A model generated the notes under the pieces. It searched no databases. It worked only from the letters and a program-made list of their open reading frames with translations, and was not told where the DNA came from. From contig CAJNDS010002360.1 of NCBI GenBank assembly GCA_905221605.1, forward strand, positions 244,001-308,000: 64,000 nucleotides of DNA, written 5' to 3'. Below, one piece after another: positions 47,570 through 59,775 of this stretch. This DNA is from Symbiodinium natans (taxonomy: Eukaryota > Sar > Dinophyceae > Suessiales > Symbiodiniaceae). Positions within the stretch are counted from its first letter, which is position 1; the number at the start of each line of letters is the position of its first letter. A program made the position numbers and the translations under genes.

Positions 47570-48148
47570 ACGATGACCAACAAGATCAAAGGGATTTTCC
47601 CCCATTTCAGTTTCACCTGAGTTTCTTGACGATGCAACGTGGGCAGGGACCAGCACTGTACGCAGTCGCAGCATGAGACCTGACCTGTGCATCATTCATT
47701 CATTCGCGGATTGACGCTTGCAGCTTTGCTTTTCGAGATGCTTCGTGCGCGCACCTGTCTGCAAGAAATGAATGTTTTGACCTACCGCCCACAGTGCCCG
47801 GGCTGCCGAGGGACAAGCTAGTCTTCAGGCAAAAGCATGAAAGGTGCTGTGCGACTCTGCCTAAGGGGCTTTATGTCTCCAGGAATTCCCAGATCTTCCC
47901 AGAAATGCGCCATAACAAGCATCCTCTTTCAGAGGACTGCTGTCGAAAATCCACGGAACAGAAGACATGATGAGCACATGCCTGAGGACCTGCCTGGCTT
48001 GAATGCCAGGCCAACGCCCTGAGACGTGCACCACACCACCGCCTCATACTGCTCCATAGCAAGCAGAGATTTGGACAGCAGCAGTGGTCATTGACCAATG
48101 CGATGGCTGTCACGGACCCCAAGCTCAGATCTCACCAAACAGTTCAGT

Positions 48149-48573
48149 TCAACTGCCTGATGCATCATCCATGGAGCTTATGTGTACTGCTTTGCTCAAC
48201 CTGATGAGGTTCTGCAACTGTTGCTCGGAAAGTGCTGATACCTTACGTTCAGGCGAAGCTGAGCGCTCGACATCTAGCACCTTGCTGAGGGCCTCGTCAT
48301 GCACTCAAGCCCCCCTAATCTCTTCTGGTTCAACAGAGCTACTACTCAGCTTCAACAGAAAGGGTCCTGGAGTAAGTCTCCCTCCCGCCTCGAACTGTTT
48401 GCAGGTGCGCGTGTCCTCGAATGCATCTGAGATGTCCAACGTGCCATCCTCGTGAACACTCCTGGCCAAGATCACAACTTAGCCAACCACCATTAACCTT
48501 GATGTTTTTAAGCAGAATGTTCAAAAAAAACACAGACTAAAAGCAACAAGGGAATTATGGCTTGCAGTCTCAT
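48149..48573 (-). CDS. Possible secreted-protein gene with an in-frame TGA
   Basis: An ATG at 48573 starts MRLQAIIPLLLLVCVFF, a typical signal peptide. After the acceptor TTGGCCAG (exon from 48461), one frame runs 104 codons to the TGA at 48149: VHEDGTLDISDAFEDTRTC, FEAGGRLTPGPFLLKLSSSS, then an internal TGA near 48298, then DEALSKVLDVERSASPERKV and SEQQLQNLIRLSKAVHISS. Composition is equally protein-like on both sides of that TGA, so a nonsense mutation, selenocysteine or an unseen small intron are all possible. The join of the signal-peptide part to the second exon is not phase-proven (no clean donor). Function unknown. Confidence 0.4.
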
Positions 48574-49113
48574 GCGACGCAAATGTGGCAAGGCAACCAC
48601 TTGAACTCACGTTTGGAGTTCAGGAGCTTGCTGATGGTTTCACCTTCAAAGGCCATCGCAAGACTGCACAGCAATGGCTGACAAGACTAGTCAGATGGCC
48701 GGCTGATATCCTTGACAGCTGAAGCCACTAAGATGCATCTCAAAATCCGGAGGAATCTTCAGCTTGGATTTGGATTTTAGGGCTGAGTGCAGCACGATCT
48801 CTCAACGGGATCTCAGCCTTAAGCACGATAGCACCTCGACATGCGGGCAGCTCCCGGCACATAAGGTCCAAATGAAGCTCTTGCTTATGCAGCAATGCAT
48901 GTTCCTCCTGGAGGTTGTCATGGCAAGGGTTGTTATGATGCATTTACATGTCCAGTGTGGTCTCCAGAGACTAGTGATAAGTTTCGACATCGGTCCACGG
49001 CTCAGCAGCAGCAACAGGGCCCCGCACCAACACCCTGGTAAACAGCCTCCTTGAGATCACGGTCCTGGTAGTTGCTTGCCAGCTCCCACTACAACCGCAG
49101 CACTGCTCCTTAC

Positions 49114-49324
49114 TTCTGCCAACACGTGCGACAGGAGCGGGGCAGGTTTTCGTTGGAGAGTCCTGGCCAATAACATACTTCTCTTGGTTGTAGATGCCTG
49201 AGCCAACGGTTCAACAGCTTCACTTGGATTATGATCTGAAAATGCTGAAAACACAACACCGAAGTGGTCGCTTCTCTTTCCTGAGACTTCTGCTGGGGCA
49301 CTCCCGGAAGAAAAGGTTGAGAGC
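49114..49324 (-). CDS. Internal exon, 70 codons, unknown product
   Basis: Acceptor TTGCCATTGCAG and donor GTAAGG bound one base plus 70 codons without a stop. The peptide starts serine-rich (LSTFSSGSAPAEVSGKRSDH) and continues FGVVFSAFSDHNPSEAVEPL, then KRSMLLARTLQRKPAPLLSH. It is one of the longer clean exons of the window. No family recognised. It lies 3' of the segment at 49478-49663 on the same strand. Confidence 0.5.
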
Positions 49325-49477
49325 CTGCAATGGCAACACCCTACCCGCATGTGATCATGCTGTGTGCAGGCGGGTCTCGGATAGAGCAGGCACGGATGTC
49401 TTACATGACCATGCTGTTCATCCACTGCCTGATTGAAGTGCCCATTGCCCAATGAAGTGTACAGCTCCTGGCAGGGC

Positions 49478-49663
49478 TTAGTTAGCGGCAGCGACAAAAG
49501 TGGCAACAACATTCCACGCCTCTCCCTTGAAAAGCCGCTCATAGTGCTCCTGACACGCATCAAGCAAACAAGATGTCATGTGCAGGTGAGCTTTCACATG
49601 TAATGAGGCCTGTGGAGCGAACCCCTTCTCATCATTGAGTTTTGACCTCCAGTTCCTGAGCAT
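49478..49663 (-). CDS. Possible exon(s) ending in TAA, unknown
   Basis: The frame reads LRNWRSKLNDEKGFAPQASL and then ACQEHYERLFKGEAWNVVAT, ending at TAA. An acceptor (TTGATGCGTGTCAG) splits it after residue 38, so the second half may be its own exon. If the stop is used this is a gene end and the exon at 49114-49324 belongs to another gene. Helical composition; no family recognised. Confidence 0.4.
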   Translation of the reverse strand: MLRNWRSKLNDEKGFAPQASLHVKAHLHMTSCLLDACQEHYERLFKGEAWNVVATFVAAAN

Positions 49664-51251
49664 GCTTTGCCAGTCCGCTCTGCACGCGAGGTCTCAGTCA
49701 ACGAACGATTTCCAAGCAATTCCCTTTCAGAATTCCCCATCCATCCCCTTGACTAAACAAGCTACATGGAGAAACAAAACAGCAACAACCACAGTTCTTT
49801 CGTCCTCGCCGGGTGTAGCAAGGAACAAGGCCTTTCACTTGTCCAGCTCATTGGAGCTCGTAAGAAAACAGCTGCGCGATCTCTGCGATCTCGCACGAGC
49901 ATGAACTCTTTGGGTTCTTGTGGCCATTAGCCTTTGCGGCTCCCTGACCTGTCTACAAGCATTCCGACTTGCAGGCCTCACGGTCCTTCCTAATCTCCCC
50001 TCGTTCCATCACCTTCTTGTCCGACTCTTCCGACCGGTCCAAGAGCAGCCTGGAAGCAGTGCTGGGAGACCATGGACATCCTCGCAGTTGAACTCGTCGA
50101 GGTTCCGGTTCCGTGGAAGCGCTGCTGCCGAATTGCGGAAGCATACCGGGCCCACTCGTGCCGGGCTTTGGTCTGGGGAGTGTCTGCTGCTAAGCGGTCC
50201 ATGGCTAAAAACAAGGATGATGGTGACTAGGTCGAGCTCGCATCCAGCTTTCGTCCACGTGGAACCGCGTGAGCTTTTGCACTGCTTTATTCGAGAGACT
50301 TCAAAAATGAGTCCATGAGAACAAAAGGAATGAGATGAGCTTGTGGCTTGTGAGTCACTGAAGGGAGAAGTCGGCAGTGGAGAATGTCTCACTCTCCTGT
50401 ATGTTGCCATATATCACGTCAGGAGGCGTCTTTCATCTGTGCTGCACTGCGCTGCACTATGTTTGAGAAAGGGCTTGTGTGCTGCACTGGTGCCGGACCA
50501 AGGACCCCGGCTCAATGGACTTCTTTCCAAGTTCACTGCTGGTTTTTTCACACCTGACCGGCAAAAGTGCTTGTTTGGATTCGTGCCGCATGTCAAAGTG
50601 CTACGCATGCTTCACGGACATGCTAAGGGTCCGGGCACCAGGACCGGGATGTCATGACCCTCGTTGCCTTTGCGCTTCTGAAAGCCTTTGGTGTCGCATG
50701 CGGCTTCAACTTGAGGCTGAGGGCTTTTTTAGGCTTGGCTGAGAAGGACTATGAGCCATCAAGAGCATGCCATGTGCCTGCAGAAAAACAAAAAGGGGAA
50801 CACGGGGGAACAAGGGGTAAAGACATGAACTCGATTGCACTAACCACTTCGAATGGAAGATGAAGTCATACCACACCTTGCAAGCCTGGATCTTGGCCTG
50901 TTGAGTCTATGTGATTCTGTCAGCTGAGGAGGCTGCCCTTCTCTTTGAAGCTGGTTGCAAGATAATGGACGTGCTCCACACTGAGGCCAGTGTGACCTTC
51001 GGAGAGCGGAAGGAGCTCACTCCACGTCTGACATACGCCCGGGAAATAAACCAACGTCGACTGAAGCCTACGTACGCAAACTGCCTCGGTTGCTGAAGTC
51101 TGGAATCACCTTCCTAGGGGGCACCTGCTGCAAGACGGTGCACAGATGTCCGCAGGTGCGACTGAGTACAGCCATTCTGACGCGACCAGCCTTGATCACT
51201 CCTGGCACTCTCCACTTGGAGATCAGGTCATTGAGCAGCTTCAGTTCTGCC

Positions 51252-51280
51252 TGGCACACACACACACACACACACACTAG
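51252..51280 (+). repeat. CA dinucleotide repeat
   Basis: (CA)n microsatellite of about 28 bases, followed by CTAGACACACTAC. Simple sequence. Confidence 0.9.
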
Positions 51281-51346
51281 ACACACTACTTTTGGAGTCG
51301 CAGGACGTCAGAAATATCACTGGACACTTCTGCAGGTCTACCGAAC

Positions 51347-51529
51347 CTTGTCTTTGTCTGCGTCATCCTCAACCTCTTCAGCAGGAGCATATTCACAGCG
51401 TCCACCTCTTGTACAAATTGTTGCCACGTGGTGTCGAATCAGGGCGCGGGCCAGCTTGGCGTGAGCATCAGAAGTGCCGGGGCAGCAACCCTGGGCAGAT
51501 TGCGAAACGTCTGCATTTGCGAGAGCAGA
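51347..51529 (-). CDS. Internal exon, 61 codons, unknown product
   Basis: Acceptor CATCATTTGCAG and a GTTCGG donor bound exactly 61 codons (SALANADVSQSAQGCCPGTS, AHAKLARALIRHHVATICTR, then an acidic tail EEVEDDADKDK). A second frame in the same DNA (LLSQMQTFRNLPR) would instead match the phase left by the upstream exon 51630-51819 and end at GTTGCT. Which reading is used cannot be settled by eye. No family recognised. Confidence 0.4.
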
Positions 51530-51629
51530 CTGCAAATGATGGGTGGATAGGTTAGGCATGCGCGGCCAACTGGCTTCCGCACCGCGGCAAAACAAACATA
51601 CACTCTTTGGGTGAACCGGTAACACTCAC

Positions 51630-51819
51630 TTGCTGTGAGCAATATGCTGTACATGTGGAGTGGTTGTTTCTGCTCGACTATGTTCCACAACTGTTGTGCC
51701 AGGCTGCCTTAGGTTGATATTCCCCTTCTCTCCAAGCAACTCTCCATTCAGAGCTGATTCTTGCACCAGTTTATCCAGCCTGGCCTCGATACCACGGGCA
51801 AGAGGATTGTTCGAAGATC
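51630..51819 (-). CDS. Internal exon, 62 codons, unknown product
   Basis: Acceptor GCGTGCTGCCAG and a strong donor GTGAGT bound two bases, 62 codons and two bases. The peptide has a helical first half (ARGIEARLDKLVQESALNGE) and a polar second half (INLRQPGTTVVEHSRAETTT). The following intron would be only 100 bases. The exon is well bounded; the family is unknown. Confidence 0.55.
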
Positions 51820-52289
51820 CTGGCAGCACGCGCCAGCACTTGCAACAGTCATATGACCCTGTTGGCTGAACCGCTATATGCAGGAGCATGGTATGGTTTC
51901 AATACCTTGTGCAAAGATATGCCATGTGCTAAAAATCGGTCTGCTACAAACCAAGAACACTGCAGGCCTGCATAGCCCATGGCCTTCATCTGCTCCGTCC
52001 ATGCCTCCATACGCTCAGAGGACACCTGCCACGGAACATCGCAGAACCACTACATAGCCACTACCCGAAACAGCTTGGACAAGTGCCTTGCTCCAAACAA
52101 CGGAGCGGGCGTACTGCATGACTTCCTCCAGGAACCGATGTGTATATGGAGGCCGTAAAGCACCATCGTTCAGGCAAGGCATGATATGTCCCAACACAGC
52201 CACAGCAAAAAATGAAAAATGAAACGCCTAAAAACAGTTATAAATAGATTATTCTACTTCGAACATCCCCACCCTATCTTGGTAGAGAT

Positions 52290-52671
52290 ACTCTGGGGTT
52301 GGGCACTCCAGGGACACTCCTGGGCTGGGCACTCGGGGAGACTCTGCGGTTGGGCACTCCAGAAAAACTCTGGGGTGGCGCACTCCAGGAGACTCTGGAC
52401 TGAGCACACCAGGAGACTCTGGGTTGGGCACTCTACGGAGATTCTGGGGTTGGGCACTCCAGGAAACTTTGGGGACTCGGGACTCTGGGTTGCGCACTCC
52501 AGGGAGACTCTGGGTTGAGCACACCAGGGACTCTGGGTTGGGCACTCTCCCTACTCTGGAGGCAGACTTTGGGGTGGGCACTCCGGGGACACTTTGGGTT
52601 GGGCACTCTAGGGAGACTCTGGGGGTTGGGCACTTTATGGAGACAGGGCTTTGGGGCTGGGCGCTCCAGGG
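52290..52671 (+). repeat. Minisatellite, about 14 units of 25-30 bp
   Basis: Units follow the pattern TTGGGCACTCCAGGGAGACTC plus TGGGG, with variants in spacing and a few substitutions (GAGCACACC, GGCGCACTC). At least a dozen units are recognisable. Frames through it on both strands encode glycine/threonine/proline repeats and explain the long open frames here. The same family, in opposite orientation and more diverged, occurs at 124-285. Confidence 0.85.
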
Positions 52672-52679
52672 ATGACCAA

Positions 52680-55600
52680 GGAGTAGACCGGGCGAGGAGA
52701 AGAGTTCCGGACGAGGAGAAGAGTTCCGGGCGAGGAGCAGAGTTGAGTTTGAAATCTAACAACCCCACACCGAGGGTGGGGAATAAACGGAAACACATAC
52801 GTGCGCATGTGTATATATATATACATATGTACATATATATATACGAATGAATACATAACGTGCCCTGGTCGCCAAGCTCTCTGGGCTCTCCGGGCCAAGC
52901 GCTCTCTGGCAAGGTTGGGCCCTAGAAAAGTGTTGCCCCTTTTCTTCCCTCTCTGCCTGTGACCGCTTAAGCCCACCCCCCCCATCAGGAAAGGGTGCGA
53001 AATTCTTGCTTGTTGTGCCCTGCCATGCGCTCTATCGGGAATTCAGCCCTACTCCCTGCCACTTTCGCTCAGCCAGGCATGAGCTTCTGAACACCTAATT
53101 AGGGATAACCGTCAAGAACAACCAATGCCATCATCTCCTTGTCAAGCAATCACTGGCTATGCGGCCCAACTCAACCGATGCCCTCATCTCCTTGCTCGGA
53201 GCTTCTTTGAACTCTACTTTCTCATCTTCCAGCCTGTACGAGGATGTGAGGTCGCTTGTTAGGTGGCGTGCTTCAGGCTGAGGGAGGTGAAGCTAAAGGC
53301 CGTGGCTGCAAGGACATGTGTAGACACGTACGAAAAGTGCCAAGCGTTGGTAGCATACCGACGGGGGGGAAGGGCGCCCGCTGCATTGGGTCTGAAATCC
53401 GGTGCGCGCGCGCATCAGAAGTGCGAAAGGCAAGCGTCGGACATGCACATGGATGTTCAGAGCTTGTAACCGAAACCTGTTTCTTTGACAACGTAGCTTG
53501 TTGACGGCTGCGCTGCTCGCTGGATGCACTTGCGGAATGGATGTTAGATGCGCTTGTTAATAGGGTCGGTGGATGCACTTACGGTATGGATGCATCTACC
53601 ATCTCGACATGAGGATGCTACGTGCATGGTGAGTGACCAAATTGACACATGCCCACGTGCTGCAGGAGCAGCTCCTGCAGCATCAATCTAAACATGGATC
53701 GGAAACGGATGCGCTGATCAACGGATGCCCTTCGAATGAACAAGCTGCACTGGTCACTTGATGCTTCATGCCAGCGATACACTCAGATCAACACATGCGC
53801 ACATGGGCTTGCACACGTGGCTGCGCTCTGTTGCGCATTATGGTGGCAAACATGTGCAGACGTGCCAGTGTCGCTGTTATCGGAGCTGTGTTTCCTTGAA
53901 AGAACCCTCAGAGACAAAGTCTCACAAATCGGCAGTTGGGGCCCAAACCAGCCATTGAGCTGCCAAATGCGGCCCACGCTGCTGACCTTACAGCTTGCAT
54001 CGGAGAATGCAGAACTTCATGCCATGTGCTGCCAACGTGCCCCCTTTCCTGGCATGTGTCTGGATGCCATGGCTCTTTGCAACGACAAAGCACAAAACTC
54101 AGGTCATCTCTCAGTTCTTTGGTTCATGAGCCGCAGACGGTACCATCCTCGTTCAGCATTACTGGGTGGGCCTTCATGAGTAGGCCATTCAAAGTAACCT
54201 TGCCGACGAGAAGCTCCAAGACACAGGTTTCAGAGATGCTGAAAGTCGGCAGCTTCCGCCACGGCACTCCCTTGAGACAAGAAGCAGCCCAAACCTGAAA
54301 CCTTTGGGCCCACAAGCTATTCCCCGGAGTGTTTGACAAGCTTCAAGCCCACGATACTACAACAAACCCATTTGCGTCAACATATGAAGTTTCTCGTTTC
54401 AACCATGCACACACATCCCCAAAGCTGACCTCCGTGCCATTCACGTTAATCTTCGCGCCCATGCTGTTCACCCAGTCGCCCTGCATGGACTAGAACTAGA
54501 AGTTCAGGTGACAATCACAAGGAGAGCCACAAAGAACCACCCCACCATGTGCCACCAGGCTACTACCACTGCAGGAAATGCCCTCATGGGCCCGATCGGC
54601 CTGAAGCGTTTCTAAGGTGATCGGCGTAGTTGGTGCAGGCTTCGGTTCCCGAATCTCGGCCGGCTCCTCACTGAGTACCGCATGGCACCGCACTCCACTG
54701 CTAGAGTCAATTTTTGCAGAAGACAACTTGACTTGTGTCTTTGTCCTTCAGGTCAGCAGCGATGCTCGCATGCTTGTCCTGCATGCACCAGGTGGTTCAG
54801 CAGCACATTGAAAAACACAAACCATCATCCAAACACAAACCGGCCTCCACAACTGACTCGGTGTCTGCTGTGGTGCTTCCAGTCGGCGATTCCTCGTCTA
54901 TTGGACAAGTAGAAGCTCTGATTGCTTCTTCGTCAGGCAATGTATCAAAATCGCAAAGTTGCCTAAACACTCTTCCACATCCACATGCTCTGACAATGCA
55001 ACAATACATAAGATGTCCCGTTGGCAACAATGGGGCTTCGGGGGTCTTTCATGCAGTCATAGGGACTGGCGAAACAGCGGGTACGCAGGGTTTGTAAGCT
55101 TGAGGTTCCGAAGATTGTTTTCTAAGGCCCACCCCTTCCATGCAGCATGAAAGCTTTCCACATGCCCACGATACAGTCCTCTGATGTTTCCTGCTGATGG
55201 GGCTTGACCGGCTCGAAATCGTAGCCTCAACAAGCAATAGTAAACCGATAACCACGGACAACATTCACTTAACACCTGTAACGGCTTTGTTCATTTCGGG
55301 CACCCTGCGCTGCAACCCATGACCACCAATTGCCAACCATCCCAACAACTGAGGAGAAACACATCGCAAAGATATACGACATGACAAGTCGTGTGCCTGC
55401 GACGGAGCACGAGACTTTGCTGGCTACTGGTGCTGGCGCATCACCAGCCGGGTTGCAAATGCCTGGCTGCTTGCCAACGCATGTTGCCTAAAATGCCTTT
55501 AGCTCGCACGTTAAACACCGCCTCGATGCCTCACATCGTGTCCACGTACATGTGATCAAACATGACGGAGCAACGGGAAACCACGGCCCCCATCGCTTCA

Positions 55601-56950
55601 AGCTTGCAAAAGCGCACTGACCACAAACCAACAAAAAGCCTCAGAGCCAAAATGCAACGTAAGTTGACAACAACAAACCTGCCCACCGTTCAACACACAA
55701 ACGCTAACGCTGGTCACATCCTTCAGCCGTACGCCCCGGAAGGAGCCGTTTCTGTGCATCGCTTGATGCAACAAAATTTCGCAATTGCACGGTCATCTTG
55801 CACATCCGGGCACATGACATTCATGCACATCACTGAGAATGTTACCCTGGCATTTGTTACGGATAGGAAGGGACTGTCGCATTGTGAAATGGAAGAGTGA
55901 ATCTCACCATTGGAACCTCAAACACAATGGGTTTACCAACCTCATTTTACGAGATTAAATTTGCACTCTCCACCCACACCCGGCCCCCATTTTTCGCTAC
56001 GGCGATTGGACCTCTATTTTGTATAGAGCACTGTTGTTGTTCCCGAATGTACGCCAGAAGGGTTCCCATCTTAACAAGTGGGTTCCAAGGGCTGGCTCGC
56101 AAGCGTCCGAAAGCGTTCGAAAGCACGCACGTCTGAAAATGTCTGAAAACGTCCGCGGTGGGACGAATCAAGCTGCATTTGGGGGAGTCCAGCGTTCTGG
56201 TACGTTTTCGGTCATGGCCTCAAAAGAAGTGCTTTGCCCTTTATTTTGCTGTTCACGGCTCAAACATGCAGACAATCACGGTGATGAACACAGCATGGAA
56301 GATGCTGCCCGCGCACTGGGCTCCCTGCCTGTCCAGTCCTGCCTGGCTCTGACTGCCCGGTCACCCACAACTTCCGCACAACCCGCTGGGCCGATGAAGT
56401 GTCCGATGGTGATGCCGCTCCGCCTACACCACCAAAACCTGCCGAGCTTCTGCATGAACACCAGTGGCACTACTCTACCGCCCAGGCTCCACCACGCGTG
56501 TGAACAACCAGCCGCGTTCCGCCAATCCCGCGGACACTGCCCAGCGACTCGATGATTCATGATCATCATGCATGAGCCTCCTATATTTCTTGACCCCCAC
56601 ACGGCTTGCCAACGTACGCTTTCCTTTTCTGTGGTCGTACCAAGTGGGCTACACAGCATTTTCTTCTTGTGACCAAGTCAATTCATGGTCATTACCCCGG
56701 GCTACTACCCTGCACCCCTGCGATGGGTTTGGGTTGGGGTTTAGGGCCGGGCTCTACGTCAGGGTTTGCGGTTTTGGGGCTTTGGGTACGCATACGATGG
56801 AGCTGTATGCAACAAAATACCTTGAGGATCAGGGACATAGCCAGTCGGCTTTGAGTGGGGTTGTAAACAGGAAAATTTTTCAAAGTACTTACTCCATTTA
56901 TTTTTTGCAACCTACCAAGCAAGCTGAACAAGTGACGACAGTCACAAAGA
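52680..56950. other. No well-supported gene
   Basis: Overlapping open frames up to 178 codons (plus 56019-56555) lack splice borders or domains. A TATATA/ACATAT simple tract lies at 52811-52843, and GGATGCACTTRCGG-like short repeats at 53520-53590. A telomere-like GGTTTGGGTTGGGGTTTAGGG tract at 56725-56745 starts a drift toward repeat-rich sequence. Confidence 0.35.
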
Positions 56951-56954
56951 CTGC

Positions 56955-57140
56955 GCACCTCACGTGCCTCGTCCTTGTGACTGTTTGCACTTTTCATAGC
57001 GAAGCTTAAACAGATCTTAAACAGTTGCGAGGGTGGCGCCGCCCGGGTGGCTCATCCTCGTGACTGTTTTTACGCTTTCGAGAAATGAAGCGTATAAAGC
57101 GACGACACCCTCGAGGAAGACGCCGCCCAGGTGACTTATG
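56955..57140 (+). repeat. Diverged tandem pair of about 80 bp
   Basis: CGTCCTTGTGACTGTTTGCACTTTTC…GAAGC (about 56967-57007) is echoed by CATCCTCGTGACTGTTTTTACGCTTTC…GAAGC (about 57053-57090). GGCGCCGCCCGGGTGGCTCAT near 57036 is echoed by GACGCCGCCCAGGTGACTTAT near 57119. This suggests an old tandem duplication. Confidence 0.5.
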
Positions 57141-57207
57141 TTGTTGTAAGTAAGTTGCTCAACAGCAATGTTAATGTGGCCCTTCAACGGCTTCAAGGGC
57201 TTTGAAC

Positions 57208-57433
57208 GGGGGGGGAAGGGGGGGGGAAGGGGGGAGGGGGCCGGGGGGGCTGAATCAGCGGAACCAGGCACAGCAGCATGTACGCGGTACAAACTGAGTG
57301 CCGTCCGAAGCTGTACACCGTTCCAGCCCGTGCAGTGCTCGCACCTGGAGCAGACTCCGGGGCTGCGGTTGAGGGTTAGGGTTCAAGTCAGGTTACAATT
57401 TCGGGTCCGACTCCGGGCGGGGGGGGGGGGGGG
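57208..57433 (+). repeat. G-runs flanking telomere-like variants
   Basis: G-rich tract at 57208-57250 and a G run at 57418-57434 enclose GGTTGAGGGTTAGGGTTC near 57367. Up to about 57600 there are further TTAGGG, GGGTTGAGG and CCTAACC variants. The block resembles degenerate telomeric sequence and is prone to quadruplex formation. Confidence 0.7.
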
Positions 57434-57679
57434 TGGGAGCCAACCGTTGAGGTTAGAGTTAACCCAGGCCCTAACCTGCTATTGAGGTTCGCCTGAACCC
57501 CAACCCGCGTTGGGGTAACCCTTCCCTAAGCTGGGTCAGGGTCGAGGTTAGGGTTGGGTGACTCCACCCCAACCCCAACCTATCTGGGGTTGGACCCTAA
57601 TGCCCTCACCCCTTTCTTAAGCTTTTCGACTCTAGACGGGGAGCAGTGGGCTGGCAATAACAGAGCGCAAGAAACAATA

Positions 57680-58365
57680 AAACGAAAAACGACGGGATGG
57701 AATTTAGACCAATCCTCTACTTCTCCAATGATTTTCGAAAATGAGCACAAGAATGTGGAATTTAGATGAATTCTCTACTGTGATTTTCGAACAATTTCTC
57801 CACTTATTATCTGCTTCTCAGACACAGAAACAAGAAAGCACAAGAAACAACAAGACAAGAAACGAGAGGGGTGGAAATTATATTGATTCTCTACTCCTCT
57901 GCTTCTCGAAGAAGGTGGAATTTAGACGAATTCTCTGCTCCTCTTTTTCGAATATTTATCAACTTATTCTCTGCTTCTTAAATAAATACAAGAATCAACT
58001 AAGAGGGGAAGTGGAATTCAGATGCATTCTCTACTATAATTTTCGAACCATTTCTGCTCATTCTCTGTTTTTCAAATAAATCATTGAATTGACTCTCTAC
58101 TTCTCTGATTTCCGAATAATGAGCACAAGAAACGAGGGGAATAACTTCTACATGTTCTTTGCTTTTCAAATATGAATACAAGAAACAAAACTTAAAATAA
58201 AAAAACAAAAAAAACGAAGAGGTGGACTTTGGACGAAGTCTACACTTATCTGCTTCTTTTCTGTTTTCGTGAACACAGGAAACAACAAAACAAGAAATAA
58301 AATGAATTCTCTTCTGATTTTCGAAAAATGAACCACAAGAAACGAGAAACGTCGGATTTACCCTT
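57680..58365 (+). repeat. Degenerate AT-rich tandem array
   Basis: A core GTGGAATTTAGATGAATTCT-like half followed by CTACT…ATTTTCGAA and CACAAGAAACGAG recurs near 57690, 57756, 57870, 57910, 58008, 58088, 58140, 58215 and 58300. Unit length varies from about 50 to 110 bases because segments are gained or lost. Frames through it keep reading WNLDEFST-like peptides but are broken by stops. Composition (AT-rich) differs sharply from the surrounding DNA. Confidence 0.7.
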
Positions 58366-58854
58366 GGGTCCGATTCTCAATACTTTCATATGTCATTTAT
58401 CAACATATATTGCGAAACTACAAACCAAAGACATCCATTGTTAGATACAAGAACGTGTGAAAACAAGGAGTCTACACTACTGAACTCACAGAAGTTATAC
58501 CATTTGTCTAACTGTAATTCTTGCACTAGTGATTAATATATCACATGGCTGGTAGTTTTATAATATTGATGGTAAAAAATATAATACTTTTTATTGACTG
58601 ACATATCGACATAGTTAACTTGGATTTTTTGCCTAACGGCAAAATGGGGGTGCGAAGCACTCTGCCGCTTTGTTTACTGGGAAACCTTTCACTCGGAAGC
58701 TGGAACCAATCTGAAGTTTCAACCAAACCCCAAACTCTGAAGCCCCAACACTACCAGTTCCATTTCTACGACGACGATGACTTCGACTGCGACTACGACC
58801 ACTCCTACGACTACCACTAACTACTACTGCTGCTGCGACGAACACTGCTGCTGC

Positions 58855-59017
<163 letters not shown>

Positions 59018-59480
59018 CGACCTGGGGTGCTCTCCGGCCTACGGAAACGGTCCCTCTCGCCTTCTTTGCCCCTCCGCATGCGTCATCGGGGCTCCGGTGC
59101 AGAGTTCAACGCTCCGGGCCCCGCAATCCGAGCCTGGGATTTGGGAGGGGTGTGCCACCCGAACCTCCATGGGCCCGCCCCCCCAAGCCGGGCGGCTTGA
59201 GTTGGAATTGGACACTTGGCAAGACAGCCCACCTCGCAGGAACAAAGCTCTTCCCACGATGATCCCTCACCGAAGTACTAAGCTGGGGACACTGGCTCAG
59301 AGACGGGGCATGGTTGGGAAAGGTGGTCGAACAAACACGCACACACGCACAGCACCGGCAGCGAATCTAAGGGCAAAAGCACATTCAGCTGATGCCCTTG
59401 TGGCTGCAAATACTGGAACAGTGTCCCCTTGGCGTGTGGGGAGATGCCTGACGCTGAAGGCATCCCCCTCGACCAAAAGG
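59018..59480. other. Unique island between two TAC arrays
   Basis: About 460 bases of ordinary, GC-rich sequence separate the arrays. Open frames on both strands cross it (for example plus from 59006) but none is clearly coding. It starts and ends abruptly at the arrays. Confidence 0.5.
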
Positions 59481-59484
59481 GGGG

Positions 59485-59775
<291 letters not shown>

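Noticed and set aside
52290-52671. Direct repeats considered as a CRISPR array
   Set aside because: Units are contiguous and variable, with no spacers of constant length, and the context is eukaryotic.
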